A DNA stretch of 64,000 nucleotides from Lactobacillus sp. ESL0785 (GCF_029395455.1 NZ_CP113916.1:1054001-1118000); one strand, 5' to 3'; counted from the stretch's first letter, positions 40,501 through 48,840 are shown. Program-made: numbers and translations. Notes: generated from the sequence alone by a model not told the origin.

Positions 40501-43500
40501 CTTTTTGAACTTCATCTTTATTGATTTCCGCATCATCTAAAGCAAAGGCTAAATTACCATTACTTTCGGCAGTAGCAACACCAGCTTGCGTTGTTGCGTT
40601 ATCAACAGCATCTTCAGCACCAGCTAAATCATGAGTAACTGCTCCAATCAAAGCATCAGCTTGCGTGGAACTCAATTTACCAGCTAACTTATCAGCAGTA
40701 ATTCGATCTGTTCGCTGCTTAGCATTAGCCTCTAAACGATTCTTAGCATCTGTCTTAGCTTGCTGCAAGGCATTATTTTTAGCAGTAGATACAATATCAT
40801 TAAAATGATTCTTAGTATTATTAACAATACTGTTAATTGAATCTTTATCTTTAGCTTGGTTTACTTGATATTTTCCACCATTGTATTTTTCAGATGCAGC
40901 ACTATTAATGCTATTAATCGCATCTTGCTTTTGCTGATCAGTTAAAGTGGAATCACTATTAATCTTATCAACAGCATCTTGACGAGCTTGCTCAATTTGC
41001 TTATTGGCAGCATTTTTAGCATTTTGCAGCTTAGCATCTTCTACTGCCTTGTTAATTTCAGCGATACCTGTATCACGGTCTGAATTAATGGCGGTAACAT
41101 TATCATCACCTGTAACTGAATTAACATATTTATCATGAGCATCTTTAGCTTGTTGTTCATACTTAGCTTTTTCAGTATCGCTCAGATCACCTAAATCTTG
41201 AATGTCATCAACTGCACCCGCAGCACCAGTTGTACTATCGCCATTTAACGTATGATCAAGAGCATTAATTGCATCTTGTTTAGCTGTATTAATTTCTTTA
41301 TTGTGGTCAGAAGAAGCTGTATTTTGAATACCATCAAGTTTTCCTTTATAAACTGTCACGGTATTTGTAACGTCACTTGGCGTTTGATCATTAGTGATTT
41401 CTTCTTTACCACTTGTTAGTAATTCATCAACCTGATCACGATAACCACCATTAACAGGCAATTGATTCTTAATCTTGTCTGCATACTCCTGCAGTTCTTT
41501 CTTACCTTTAGCCTGAGAAGAAGCTAAGAATGCTGGCTTCTTGGCATTGGTAACATCCGTATTAGCTTGATTAGTTGCACCAGTAATATCAGCTGAATTT
41601 TTAGCATTATTAACACTAGTGTGACCCTTTGATCTCGCATCTTCAATATCTTGCTTAGCCTGATCAAATTTTGGCTTAACCTCAGCTTGCTCATCATCGT
41701 CTAAACTATTAAATTCATTAGTTAAAGCAGTTTGGGCATCATTACAAATTTTGTCAATTTTTTTATTAGCTTGATCCTTTAAGTCGTTAAGATATTGCTT
41801 ACGAGCATCAGCCTCAGCATCTGTAATTGCTTGCTTACCATAATCTCTTTGATTATTCGCGTCAGCAATAGTTCCTGCAGCGTCAACCCTGTTTTTCGCA
41901 GCATCACGAGCTTGATTAATGGCTTGATGAGCATTCTGTTTTTCTTGATCATTTAAATCGGATTGATCAATGCGAGCATTAGCGTCTTTGGCAGCTTGAT
42001 CTAATGCGGTCTTATCATTTGTCTTGGTTTGATCAAGACCTTGAGCATTTTCAAGAACTTGATCCATATTGTCACAACCAGTTTGGGCTTCTTTACCAAC
42101 CTGATCAGTTGTTGCTGGTGTAGGATTATTAATTTTACCTAAAGCATCATCATAAGCGTTTTGAACATCTTGTTTTAAGGCAGCCAAACTATCTGAGTCA
42201 ATGTTTTGTAAACCATCAAGAGCTTGATCAACCTTAGATTTTTCTTGGTCAAGCTTATTCTTAGCAGCATTCTGAGCATCCTCTAAATCAGCAGTATTAG
42301 CTACATCTTGGATGTTGTTTTGACCTATAGCAGAAGCAGAAGTGATATCTTTCGGTGTTTTAGCACCATTAACTGCAGTATGTGCGGCAGCCAATTCTTT
42401 ATCAACATCGCCTTTAAGCTTAGCTTTTTCATCAGAACCAAGATTACTTAAGTCATCAATATGTTTTTTAGCTTTGCCAGCAAGCGTATCCAAATCATTA
42501 TTAGCTTGATCACGATCATTATCTAAAGTTGTATTATCAATAGTAGCAACCACGCCATCCATCTGCTTTCCTGCAGTATTCTGAGCAGATGTAATTTCAT
42601 CTTGGTTTTTAGCATTATTAATGTTCTTAGCACCATCAAGATAGTAATTATCAATTTGGTCGTCCATCGACTTTTGCTGATCTGGTGTTATCTTACCGTC
42701 TTTAGCAGCTTGATCAACAATCGCTTTATCAGTATCACGTTTTTGCTGTAAAGCATTGATAGCTTGAGACTTTTTCGCCTCAAGATCAGCTTCATCAGCA
42801 TCAGCATTCATGTTATTTGCACCGGTTTCTTCAGCTGAAGAAACAGCATCCTGATTTGTAGCGCCATTAATAGCATTTACAGCAGCTTTGTAATCAGCTT
42901 CAATTTTATTGATAATAGCAGTTTTCTTACTTTGATCGACAGCAGTATCATCATAAGCATTAACTCGTTTCTCAGCCTGTTGCTTAGCTACAGCTAAAGC
43001 TCCAAGTGCAGTTTGCCGAGCTACTTTAAGTTCATTAGTATGTGTATTATTTACAGTATTAGCATTAGCTATAATATCATTCAAATGATCAATAGCAGTT
43101 GTCTTATTAGTATCAACAGCATCATCAGCACCATTTAAAATAGTACCTTCATCTTGTTTAGCGGTGTTATTCGCACTAGTAATTAAGTCTTGACGTTCTT
43201 GATCCGTTAAATTTGGATACTTAGTTTTATCATTAAGATCGTTGATTACATCTTGACGCTTTTGTTCAACGTCATTGATAGCTTGTTGCTTTCTATCCTT
43301 ATTAACTGCATCTATTAGGAAATTATTAAGCGCATCGATACCATCATTCAATGCAGCGCCAACACCAGTTAGATCTTTGGCTGCATCAACTTTATCCTGT
43401 GATCCTGTCTTATCTGAACTATGAATCAGACCTTGAGCCTTCTGCTTAGCAGCAGCTAATTCATCACCAGTTAAAGTTGACAACTTACCAAGTGCATCTT

Positions 43501-46500
43501 CGACTTCTTTTTCTTTATCGGCTAACTGTTTATCAGCACTATGTTGAGCTGCTGCCAAAATATTTTCTTTAGCTTTTTCTTCAGCTTGGGCAATCTTGGC
43601 AGAATTATCATTTGCAGAAAGACCACCATCCGAAATTTTGTCAATTGTACCAGTCTGATCAGCTGTTGCATCATTAGCAGCGGCATCAATAGCAGCAGTA
43701 TCACCAGCAACAATATCCTTAGCATCTTGAGCATAGCCATTGATCGCAGCCTTAGCAGCAGCCTTCTTGATCTTGTTAATAGCTCTGTTTTTACGATTAT
43801 TAATGTCCTCTGGATTATCAGAACCATAAATTGAACTAGTATCATCCTTGTCAGGAGTTGGGTTTAAGGCCGCATTCTTAGCATCATCAATTGCTTTATT
43901 ATATGCGTCCTTTTGAATTTGCGGGATATTCGCATTGTTAACTTGATTATGAGCCTCTTCAGCAGCCTTTTGAATGTCATCATTAGCAGGTGTATCTTCA
44001 ACAATCCTGTCAATTGTATCTTTACCCTTTTGAGCAGCATCTTCAATTGGTGTCTTGCCAGTTGTATCTTTAGGAGCCTTAAAAATGTCCTTAGAAGCAG
44101 AAGCTAAAACTTTATCAATATTTGGCTTACTACCTGAATTAGCATTAGCTTTATTGGTAGCATAATTTTCTAAATCTTTAAGGGCATCAAGACGATGCTG
44201 AACATCATCGAGTAAGTCTTGAGCCGTTTGATGAGCTTGTTCAGTTGTCTTACCATCTTGACCTTTATCAATAGCAGCAGCATCTGCTGGATCACCATTA
44301 GTTACTTGATCTTGATCCTTAGCAATTGCGGCAGCTTCAGCCAACTCATCTTGTAGACCCTTAAAATCATTAGCAATATCAGGGTCATCACCTAAGCCAT
44401 GATTATTTAGTAACTTTTTAACAGTATCTAATTCGTCATTTAACTTACTCTGTTGTTCATTGATATTGTCCTTTAAGCCTTTTTTATAAGCTTTAACAGC
44501 ATTATCAATGGCAGTTATACCAACTTGATCATCAGGAACATTAGCCCGGTTATCATCAGTTGCGTCAGCACCAGTCTTGCTATCTTGCAAATTGCTATCA
44601 TTAGTTTCATTTTGAATGACTTTTTCTTGAGCAGCAGAGGCAGCTATAATTTGGTCCTTAGCGTTAGGATATGCAGTACCGATGGTATCACAATAATTAC
44701 GTAATGCTGATAAGGCACGAGCCTTCCGATATGCCGTGTCTACTTGCTTATGAGCGGCAATGATAGCTGCACTATTGTTAAATTCTGTGCCATCACCTAC
44801 GTAACCAAGTTTATCAATAACATCAAGATCACTAGCAGATGTAATTGCGCTGTTACAGATTGAACTCTGCTCACTTGACAAGTTTAGCTTATTAAGATCA
44901 GTCTTAGCAGGTGAATCATAATTTTTAAGTGCATTTTGAACAGCTGTTTGGTAATCGTTTAAGATACTTTTCTTGGCAGTTGTATCTGCCATAGTAGCAG
45001 CATCTGGTGTGGCAGCAGCAGTAATGGCATGAATTAAAGGTAGTGTTGCAGCAGTTGGTATCACACTATCAGGGATACCAGCATCCTTTAAATCCTTCTT
45101 AGCAGCTTGCAAATAATATTGTGTATCGCTGGAAGCATACGTTTTAGCTGCCATAGTAACCATATTATTAAATTTATCAAGAGCTGCTTGCTTAGCCTTG
45201 TTAATATCAGCAGTACTACTATTCGGATTATAAATTGAATCTGTATCAGACGCTGTAGTTGGATTCCTTAACGCATTATTCTTAATCGCATTAATTGCAG
45301 CTTCATAAGTTTGATAATTACGTTGATGTTCTGGCGTTTGATCTGGGTCAGCCTCAGCATCAGCCTTAACTTTCGCAATTGCATCATTTGCAGCTTTATT
45401 AATTGCTGCATCAGCAGCTGCTTGCACATCAGTAACGTTAAGAATGTTTAAATCAAGCACTGTAGGTTTAACTTCAGGATCATAGCCAATAAAGTTAGCA
45501 GTTGGTGTTAATTCAATAGCATCACCCTTTTCCAAGCCAGAAGTAAATTCAGCAGGTAACGTAAAACTAAATGTACCATCTGGGTTAACTTTAGCCGCAA
45601 AAGTCATCTTTTGGGGCAAACTTGGATCACCATTAGGGTTCTGAGGATGAGTGCCTTTAATTATGTGATTACTTAAATCTGATAAATCAGTATCCATTGT
45701 ACATAAATCTGTCATGCCATATGGATCATCTGTCAGAGTTGGATCAGTCCAATTCTTCTTAGGTACCCAATTACCAGCATTGTCTTTATGTACAATACTA
45801 GCTGTAATATATGCATAAGTACCTCCAGGTAAGATCTTACCAAACAAGCCGTCACTATTTGGGCCATCAAGCTGATCAGTATAATTTTCAATTGAACCAG
45901 TTACTATTCTAGAGCCATCATCTTCAGGCTGAGTAATAACCTTAGCATTATCAATATTTAAGAAGCCTTCTTGGTTTGCAGAGACAAATGCAATATCATT
46001 ATAGCCAGGGCTATTGGGATCCATAAACGCTGCTTCAATAATACCAGCAAAAATTTCATCAAAAGTCTTCCCAACCAAACTATCAAGTTGGCTAGCAATT
46101 GCACCAAGCATAGCACTAATCTGTGGATTCTTCTTAAGAGCTTCAGCAAGTTCTGGCGTTAGTTTTCGTTTACCATTTAACAATTCAATATTATCAACCA
46201 AAATCAAATTATGAAGACCATCTGGATTAGTATGATGTACTACTAATTTATGAAACGGTGGTAACGAAATCAGACTACCACCAAGATTCAAATTCTGCCG
46301 TACATTCTGAATAGTAATTGGATGATCACCAATAATTGAAGTTTTGTGACTTGGATCATCATTTAAATGGTCATCTAATGTTAATTTAGTCGGATTATTA
46401 ACTACCAAATTACCAGTAACATCAACTAAAGTAATAGTTCCTGTACCACCAGTAGTCGCTCCTTTAATATCCTTACCACTTGGATCAACAAGTTTAATAT

Positions 46501-48409
46501 TAAAGGCAGCATTTTCCAAATATGCATTACGGGTAATAGATACAAGAGTGCCACTATAATCTTGCATATTTGTACCAGTAATATTTAATTCAGCACCCTG
46601 ATTTACTTTAAGGTTACCATTGTCATAAATTAAGGTTTTTGCTGCTCCACTTGTCCAATTAGTACTAATGTCCCCATTGGTATTTACATCAATAATACCA
46701 TTATTAATAATTTGACTCTTATCAGAAATTAAAGTAATCGCTGCTGCTTGATGATAATCATAACCACCTCGATAGCTATTTCGAGTAGCTTCATCTTTAC
46801 CACCAACATTAATGATTAGCTTACCACCTTGGGCAACAGTAACTGTATTATTGCCCGAACCATTAATGATAATACCATTGGACTTCCCAGTATTTTCCGA
46901 ACCATTAGCTGTTGCCCTCGAATCAGCGTTACCAGTAGGATTTAAAGTAACGGTAGCATTCTTACCAACGAACACTGAACTGTTAGGTCCCGACATTTCA
47001 ATAACATTACCTTGATAAGTTGAACCAGTAAAAGTACAACCTTCATCAAAGAAAAGTTTACTATTAGCACCTGTAAACTGAAATAATTGTTGAGTAGTTG
47101 GATCGGGAGTTACTTCATTTGTATCCCCATCAACCGGACCAACATATGGTGTTCTAATAACATCAGCTATATCAGTACCCTTAAAGTGAACTTCAACGTC
47201 TGCTCCTAGATAGAGCATCTGCGTTCCATGAAAATTAATATTATTAAATGTAACTGTAGTGGCGACACCTTCCGTTTCGGCAACACCATAATAAGATTCA
47301 CTCCAAAGATCAACATTGTCATAAGTCAAAAACATCCGACCATCAGTACCATTGGTACCATCACCATCGCCAGCAGCGAACTGAGCTGAAAATCTGCTGG
47401 CTTTCTCTGGACGAGGTTGTAAACCTTTAAAGTCAATTTTGAATCGCTTACCACTAGTTGGGTTAGAAGTAATCGTTAGTCCACCTACTCGATCAGCAAC
47501 ATATCTATCACCAGTACCATAATGAGCACCAACACCGCTGCCCCACCAATCATTGCCCCACACAGAGCCTTGTTCATCGTCAGCAATATCTTGAGTCAAA
47601 TAAACCTTAGTAATATTGGTATTTCTAAACACTTGCATTAAGTCTGACCAACTACTTACGTAGGCAATATGATCATGAGTAGTTAGTAAAGGAAGCCCAT
47701 CGCTGCTTTGACTAGTAGCAACCTGTTCGGCTTCTCTTTTTTGATTACTACCCTCATTATTTACTGCAACAGCGTTATCACCAGTTGAAGTTTCTGGCTT
47801 TTGTACTGGTTTAACATCAGTTGCATTACCACTAGTAATATCGCTAGCTCCTGGCTTATTGGCAGCTGCTGAAGTAGTACTAGTATTGTTATCAGTACCT
47901 ACATCATTAGAAGTACTTACAGCTGGGGTTTGCGCTGCAGTTGCAGTAGCAGTATCTGGTTTAGCCGAAGTTGTCGGTTTTTTAGCAGTATCTGGTTTAG
48001 CTGCAGTATTTGCAGTTTCAGGATCACTGCCACGCAAAAACTTGCTTAACTTATCATAAGTATCAATTTTTGGCTCTTTTTTAGCAGCCGGCTTGGCTTC
48101 AGGCTGAGCAGTAGCTACTTTTTGCTTTTTGGGCGTCGTTGCAGCACTATTTTGTTCAGCGTTTGCAGCTGTACTACCTGCTTGTGAAGCATTAGAATCC
48201 GCAGCAGAAGTATTCTGCTCAACTTGCTTAACTTGTGCAGCAGAATCAACTGTATCAGCTTGTACGCTTTGAGTGCCGGCATTGAAGAATGTAAATCCTA
48301 ATAGCACTGAGGCTGCACCAATACTTAATTTACGAATAGAAAAACGGTCTTGCTTATCTTGCAACTCCATTTTATGAAGTCTTTCAAAAAAATTGTTTTT
48401 TCCTAACAT
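28589..48409 (-). CDS. Giant SLAP-anchored adhesin with helical-repeat stalk (about 6,606 aa)
   Basis: This is one 19.8-kb open frame. Residues 1-51 are a YSIRK-type signal peptide (FSIRKLSIGAASVLLG, cleavage after VQA), followed by an Ala/Thr/Ser/Lys-rich linker to about 235. Residues ~240-705 form a right-handed beta-helix of the pectate-lyase-like adhesive type (VYLTQDI, GLTITSNP and many short NN/NG turns). A further beta domain runs to ~990. Residues ~990-6,330 are a helical stalk of DUF1542/Ebh-like modules rich in A, D, K, N and Q. Within it, 3,570-6,235 are ten 266-residue repeats. Four SLAP motifs (~6,350-6,606) end the protein, with no LPxTG, so anchoring is likely non-covalent. The frame opens at 48505, but ATG 48409 has AAAGGAAAG upstream and begins the signal peptide. 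Likely role: a surface fibre for adhesion or aggregation. Confidence 0.93.
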   Translation of the reverse strand: MLGKNNFFERLHKMELQDKQDRFSIRKLSIGAASVLLGFTFFNAGTQSVQADTVDSAAQVKQVEQNTSAADSNASQAGSTAANAEQNSAATTPKKQKVATAQPEAKPAAKKEPKIDTYDKLSKFLRGSDPETANTAAKPDTAKKPTTSAKPDTATATAAQTPAVSTSNDVGTDNNTSTTSAAANKPGASDITSGNATDVKPVQKPETSTGDNAVAVNNEGSNQKREAEQVATSQSSDGLPLLTTHDHIAYVSSWSDLMQVFRNTNITKVYLTQDIADDEQGSVWGNDWWGSGVGAHYGTGDRYVADRVGGLTITSNPTSGKRFKIDFKGLQPRPEKASRFSAQFAAGDGDGTNGTDGRMFLTYDNVDLWSESYYGVAETEGVATTVTFNNINFHGTQMLYLGADVEVHFKGTDIADVIRTPYVGPVDGDTNEVTPDPTTQQLFQFTGANSKLFFDEGCTFTGSTYQGNVIEMSGPNSSVFVGKNATVTLNPTGNADSRATANGSENTGKSNGIIINGSGNNTVTVAQGGKLIINVGGKDEATRNSYRGGYDYHQAAAITLISDKSQIINNGIIDVNTNGDISTNWTSGAAKTLIYDNGNLKVNQGAELNITGTNMQDYSGTLVSITRNAYLENAAFNIKLVDPSGKDIKGATTGGTGTITLVDVTGNLVVNNPTKLTLDDHLNDDPSHKTSIIGDHPITIQNVRQNLNLGGSLISLPPFHKLVVHHTNPDGLHNLILVDNIELLNGKRKLTPELAEALKKNPQISAMLGAIASQLDSLVGKTFDEIFAGIIEAAFMDPNSPGYNDIAFVSANQEGFLNIDNAKVITQPEDDGSRIVTGSIENYTDQLDGPNSDGLFGKILPGGTYAYITASIVHKDNAGNWVPKKNWTDPTLTDDPYGMTDLCTMDTDLSDLSNHIIKGTHPQNPNGDPSLPQKMTFAAKVNPDGTFSFTLPAEFTSGLEKGDAIELTPTANFIGYDPEVKPTVLDLNILNVTDVQAAADAAINKAANDAIAKVKADAEADPDQTPEHQRNYQTYEAAINAIKNNALRNPTTASDTDSIYNPNSSTADINKAKQAALDKFNNMVTMAAKTYASSDTQYYLQAAKKDLKDAGIPDSVIPTAATLPLIHAITAAATPDAATMADTTAKKSILNDYQTAVQNALKNYDSPAKTDLNKLNLSSEQSSICNSAITSASDLDVIDKLGYVGDGTEFNNSAAIIAAHKQVDTAYRKARALSALRNYCDTIGTAYPNAKDQIIAASAAQEKVIQNETNDSNLQDSKTGADATDDNRANVPDDQVGITAIDNAVKAYKKGLKDNINEQQSKLNDELDTVKKLLNNHGLGDDPDIANDFKGLQDELAEAAAIAKDQDQVTNGDPADAAAIDKGQDGKTTEQAHQTAQDLLDDVQHRLDALKDLENYATNKANANSGSKPNIDKVLASASKDIFKAPKDTTGKTPIEDAAQKGKDTIDRIVEDTPANDDIQKAAEEAHNQVNNANIPQIQKDAYNKAIDDAKNAALNPTPDKDDTSSIYGSDNPEDINNRKNRAINKIKKAAAKAAINGYAQDAKDIVAGDTAAIDAAANDATADQTGTIDKISDGGLSANDNSAKIAQAEEKAKENILAAAQHSADKQLADKEKEVEDALGKLSTLTGDELAAAKQKAQGLIHSSDKTGSQDKVDAAKDLTGVGAALNDGIDALNNFLIDAVNKDRKQQAINDVEQKRQDVINDLNDKTKYPNLTDQERQDLITSANNTAKQDEGTILNGADDAVDTNKTTAIDHLNDIIANANTVNNTHTNELKVARQTALGALAVAKQQAEKRVNAYDDTAVDQSKKTAIINKIEADYKAAVNAINGATNQDAVSSAEETGANNMNADADEADLEAKKSQAINALQQKRDTDKAIVDQAAKDGKITPDQQKSMDDQIDNYYLDGAKNINNAKNQDEITSAQNTAGKQMDGVVATIDNTTLDNDRDQANNDLDTLAGKAKKHIDDLSNLGSDEKAKLKGDVDKELAAAHTAVNGAKTPKDITSASAIGQNNIQDVANTADLEDAQNAAKNKLDQEKSKVDQALDGLQNIDSDSLAALKQDVQNAYDDALGKINNPTPATTDQVGKEAQTGCDNMDQVLENAQGLDQTKTNDKTALDQAAKDANARIDQSDLNDQEKQNAHQAINQARDAAKNRVDAAGTIADANNQRDYGKQAITDAEADARKQYLNDLKDQANKKIDKICNDAQTALTNEFNSLDDDEQAEVKPKFDQAKQDIEDARSKGHTSVNNAKNSADITGATNQANTDVTNAKKPAFLASSQAKGKKELQEYADKIKNQLPVNGGYRDQVDELLTSGKEEITNDQTPSDVTNTVTVYKGKLDGIQNTASSDHNKEINTAKQDAINALDHTLNGDSTTGAAGAVDDIQDLGDLSDTEKAKYEQQAKDAHDKYVNSVTGDDNVTAINSDRDTGIAEINKAVEDAKLQNAKNAANKQIEQARQDAVDKINSDSTLTDQQKQDAINSINSAASEKYNGGKYQVNQAKDKDSINSIVNNTKNHFNDIVSTAKNNALQQAKTDAKNRLEANAKQRTDRITADKLAGKLSSTQADALIGAVTHDLAGAEDAVDNATTQAGVATAESNGNLAFALDDAEINKDEVQKADLDKVAAAVTTANQKAADYIKNHPTLTEQQKKHLYDQINSISNDTTNEINQHRTDKSDAISNMEEAAQAGIDKLGKLTDKWDEKETAVEKLKQHAKDVEDKVNKDNPDYATLTPAEIAAAQAAADQVEHDGENDILGLDMTNHDPSMTDQEYLNQTEQKWETAIDNALLPSKLLNDKNKQTSKLNDYAVDKDKDLDALAQNKDNPNGLTSDEISAYKKQIEQARQAAANNILGEKLPADATTDDYNTGKSQVGDDETAGEKAIDQIINNAKLASNKRQDIADIQNTADEAEKQDGVDSTAVDKLVNQAEQDIAGATDTAGPNSPDGIKENTENKIQDLVDQAKSNQYGNDIDRDLLEQEREAEAIIDRSQLTDQQKQDAKAKLQALYADAAKMLADAHKDPLYPDKDPNNNNHHNPNVPADIYAHQADIIKQGYEKEVAQVLEENTDSTNFPWFGNEVDNAHGDLNNKWQDLEGNLSPEQKAKYADLIDTVNNSIAKLDKSKDGHNSSIKDATDTYDAGLTALNKLKAIKEVEDAENAANNAIDGTDGLTDQQKQDYKERVKQNADKTIANINKIIPTDNDTIGNQDKIDTAKKNNIADIAAAADSANAGAIADARQNAKNKIDAAYNAAKEKLGDAYTPDGELDQAYKHELDKLSGLSYDALQDSTAAIKNIDKAAVNEAATYAKNKISNLQHSANKPYSNEEKNVLNNVIANDVTAANGDQGTITNGTVDPDDTVSGARDAAIDKILADATGTSDADKEAIKNDPACQLADAKEQAEKDLATIYQAAKEKLPMGADSSKLDDAFNNNKVVIGSTPDEIKHNAEKAQQAIAKGAVQAAAEAAKNKINGLTHYTDDEKEALKNQIDKDVTAANEAIDNSTKDKDSISKDDAEKATNDGSVSGTLNDQLATIAADSEGTSSNDNNALNNDSVLVNDAKEQAKKDVSAAGIAANEAVDQLKTHQNGQPYTDAEKQAIKDAIQQEVDKANKADTGTIDQAGNVAEVNQAKQDAINAINKIKDACTSNDGSILDPITNGNSAVQQEQKAKQAAKDAVTAAADKARQDLGVDKGSSEAAAIDKAEQDALNSLEQVKDGKYDTAENNGLANVVSAEKDTGKQQLEAEETAAEGAINQTPGLSQSDKDKAISEAQQKLNSAKEAIDKLNSADTNSENVGNKQDAIKDAYNAGKAGISGATSSADSLSKAKEQAKKDVSAAGIAANEAVDQLKTHQNGQPYTDAEKQAIKDAIQQEVDKANKADTGTIDQAGNVAEVNQAKQDAINAINKIKDACTSNDGSILDPITNGNSAVQQEQKAKQAAKDAVTAAADKARQDLGVDKGSSEAAAIDKAEQDALNSLEQVKDGKYDTAENNGLANVVSAEKDTGKQQLEAEETAAEGAINQTPGLSQSDKDKAISEAQQKLNSAKEAIDKLNSADTNSENVGNKQDAIKDAYNAGKAGISGATSSADSLSKAKEQAKKDVSAAGIAANEAVDQLKTHQNGQPYTDAEKQAIKDAIQQEVDKANKADTGTIDQAGNVAEVNQAKQDAINAINKIKDACTSNDGSILDPITNGNSAVQQEQKAKQAAKDAVTAAADKARQDLGVDKGSSEAAAIDKAEQDALNSLEQVKDGKYDTAENNGLANVVSAEKDTGKQQLEAEETAAEGAINQTPGLSQSDKDKAISEAQQKLNSAKEAIDKLNSADTNSENVGNKQDAIKDAYNAGKAGISGATSSADSLSKAKEQAKKDVSAAGIAANEAVDQLKTHQNGQPYTDAEKQAIKDAIQQEVDKANKADTGTIDQAGNVAEVNQAKQDAINAINKIKDACTSNDGSILDPITNGNSAVQQEQKAKQAAKDAVTAAADKARQDLGVDKGSSEAAAIDKAEQDALNSLEQVKDGKYDTAENNGLANVVSAEKDTGKQQLEAEETAAEGAINQTPGLSQSDKDKAISEAQQKLNSAKEAIDKLNSADTNSENVGNKQDAIKDAYNAGKAGISGATSSADSLSKAKEQAKKDVSAAGIAANEAVDQLKTHQNGQPYTDAEKQAIKDAIQQEVDKANKADTGTIDQAGNVAEVNQAKQDAINAINKIKDACTSNDGSILDPITNGNSAVQQEQKAKQAAKDAVTAAADKARQDLGVDKGSSEAAAIDKAEQDALNSLEQVKDGKYDTAENNGLANVVSAEKDTGKQQLEAEETAAEGAINQTPGLSQSDKDKAISEAQQKLNSAKEAIDKLNSADTNSENVGNKQDAIKDAYNAGKAGISGATSSADSLSKAKEQAKKDVSAAGIAANEAVDQLKTHQNGQPYTDAEKQAIKDAIQQEVDKANKADTGTIDQAGNVAEVNQAKQDAINAINKIKDACTSNDGSILDPITNGNSAVQQEQKAKQAAKDAVTAAADKARQDLGVDKGSSEAAAIDKAEQDALNSLEQVKDGKYDTAENNGLANVVSAEKDTGKQQLEAEETAAEGAINQTPGLSQSDKDKAISEAQQKLNSAKEAIDKLNSADTNSENVGNKQDAIKDAYNAGKAGISGATSSADSLSKAKEQAKKDVSAAGIAANEAVDQLKTHQNGQPYTDAEKQAIKDAIQQEVDKANKADTGTIDQAGNVAEVNQAKQDAINAINKIKDACTSNDGSILDPITNGNSAVQQEQKAKQAAKDAVTAAADKARQDLGVDKGSSEAAAIDKAEQDALNSLEQVKDGKYDTAENNGLANVVSAEKDTGKQQLEAEETAAEGAINQTPGLSQSDKDKAISEAQQKLNSAKEAIDKLNSADTNSENVGNKQDAIKDAYNAGKAGISGATSSADSLSKAKEQAKKDVSAAGIAANEAVDQLKTHQNGQPYTDAEKQAIKDAIQQEVDKANKADTGTIDQAGNVAEVNQAKQDAINAINKIKDACTSNDGSILDPITNGNSAVQQEQKAKQAAKDAVTAAADKARQDLGVDKGSSEAAAIDKAEQDALNSLEQVKDGKYDTAENNGLANVVSAEKDTGKQQLEAEETAAEGAINQTPGLSQSDKDKAISEAQQKLNSAKEAIDKLNSADTNSENVGNKQDAIKDAYNAGKAGISGATSSADSLSKAKEQAKKDVSAAGIAANEAVDQLKTHQNGQPYTDAEKQAIKDAIQQEVDKANKADTGTIDQAGNVAEVNQAKQDAINAINKIKDACTSNDGSILDPITNGNSAVQQEQKAKQAAKDAVTAAADKARQDLGVDKGSSEAAAIDKAEQDALNSLEQVKDGKYDTAENNGLANVVSAEKDTGKQQLEAEETAAEGAINQTPGLSQSDKDKAISEAQQKLNSAKEAIDKLNSADTNSENVGNKQDAIKDAYNAGKAGISGATSSADSLSKAKEQAKKDVSAAGIAANEAVDQLKTHQNGQPYTDAEKQAIKDAIQQEVDKANKADTGTIDQAGNVAEVNQAKQDAINAINKIKDACTSNDGSILDPITNGNSAVQQEQKAKQAAKDAVTAAADKARQDLGVDKGSSEAAAIDKAEQDALNSLEQVKDGKYDTAENNGLANVVSAEKDTGKQQLEAEETAAEGAINQTPGLSQSDKDKAISEAQQKLNSAKEAIDKLNSADTNSENVGNKQDAIKDAYNAGKAGISGATSSADSLSKAKEQAKKDITNEAANAKDKINHLNCSDEAKQHLKDEVDKLVATANGSKDNKGTIDQATDKPGVDTAKNTALNDLTEITSPEHVAKVADAYPISNSAPVSSTPATPAPGEKTPDEETTTNVTLKHNAYLYNAEGKRTNKVVLKAGSVVATHGTTTINGSKYYIIQNGKYYIAVENVISTQRKLKHNAYVYNKYGERTNKRLLKIGRVIRTYGSTVSIHGKSYYIIGKNQFIKAANTAGKHKASPAGLGTAITVPENAVTKRIMHHAYLYNEQGQRANGIILKAGSIINTFGTKVIKGKKYLVVADNYYIALGNVIGKRVKLKHNAYTYNQYGKRVGKKVTKKNHKITIYGERISIHGKKFYIVGKNREVKKNNIK
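29691..37693. repeat. Ten tandem 798-bp direct repeats inside the giant adhesin gene
   Basis: The unit is exactly 798 bp (266 codons), so the frame is kept. The junction TCTTTCTTGGCCTGCTCTTT recurs every 798 bp from 29691 to 37671, a distance of 7,980 bp, giving ten units bounded by eleven junctions. All ten translations are the same, and short antisense and alternative-frame ORFs recur unchanged in each unit, so even synonymous positions are (nearly) identical. Each unit encodes about three helical modules (starting KDVSAAGIAANEAVDQL, AKQAAKDAVTAAADKARQ and QQLEAEETAAEGAINQT) and one cysteine (KDACTSNDGS). Confidence 0.97.
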
Positions 48410-48460
48410 ACATTTCTTTCCTTTTGTAACACTAAATTTCAACAAGTATATACAGTAATA

Positions 48461-48489
48461 AGCATAGGTGGTCATGGAATGAATGTAAA
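48461..48489 (-). promoter_or_regulatory. Candidate promoter of the giant adhesin gene
   Basis: On the minus strand TTTACA (48484-48489) and TATGCT (48461-48466) are separated by 17 nt, giving a leader of about 45 nt before ATG 48409. The remaining 48,500-48,800 stretch is AT-rich and shows no gene that I can support. Confidence 0.5.
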
Positions 48490-48811
48490 CGTTAGAAAAT
48501 AACATCTATGTATAGGAAAAATAATGTTTCTTTCACAATAAATTTTAATGCCACTGACAATATAATAAATTATTGTAAATTATTGCAGTAATAGCATTTT
48601 CTATACGAGCCCACAATAATTATTTAGTTTTAATTAATGAATATTAAGTAATAAAAAATAATAAAAGTAATTTTTGATTTTTAAGGAAAGCTAACTGTTA
48701 ATTCTATATATTTTCAAATAAATATATTTAATTTTTCATTAACGGGCAGATTGGTTAACGTGCCACAATCTAGGAGCCAAATAAAAAAGTACTGAAAAGC
48801 AAATTTTTTTA

Positions 48812-48840
48812 TTGCAATTAGCAAAAATTTACTCTATAAT
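48812..48840 (+). promoter_or_regulatory. Strong sigma-A promoter of tRNA-Arg
   Basis: TTGCAA (48812-48817) and TATAAT (48835-48840) are separated by 17 nt, with the tRNA starting 36 nt further on. Confidence 0.8.
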
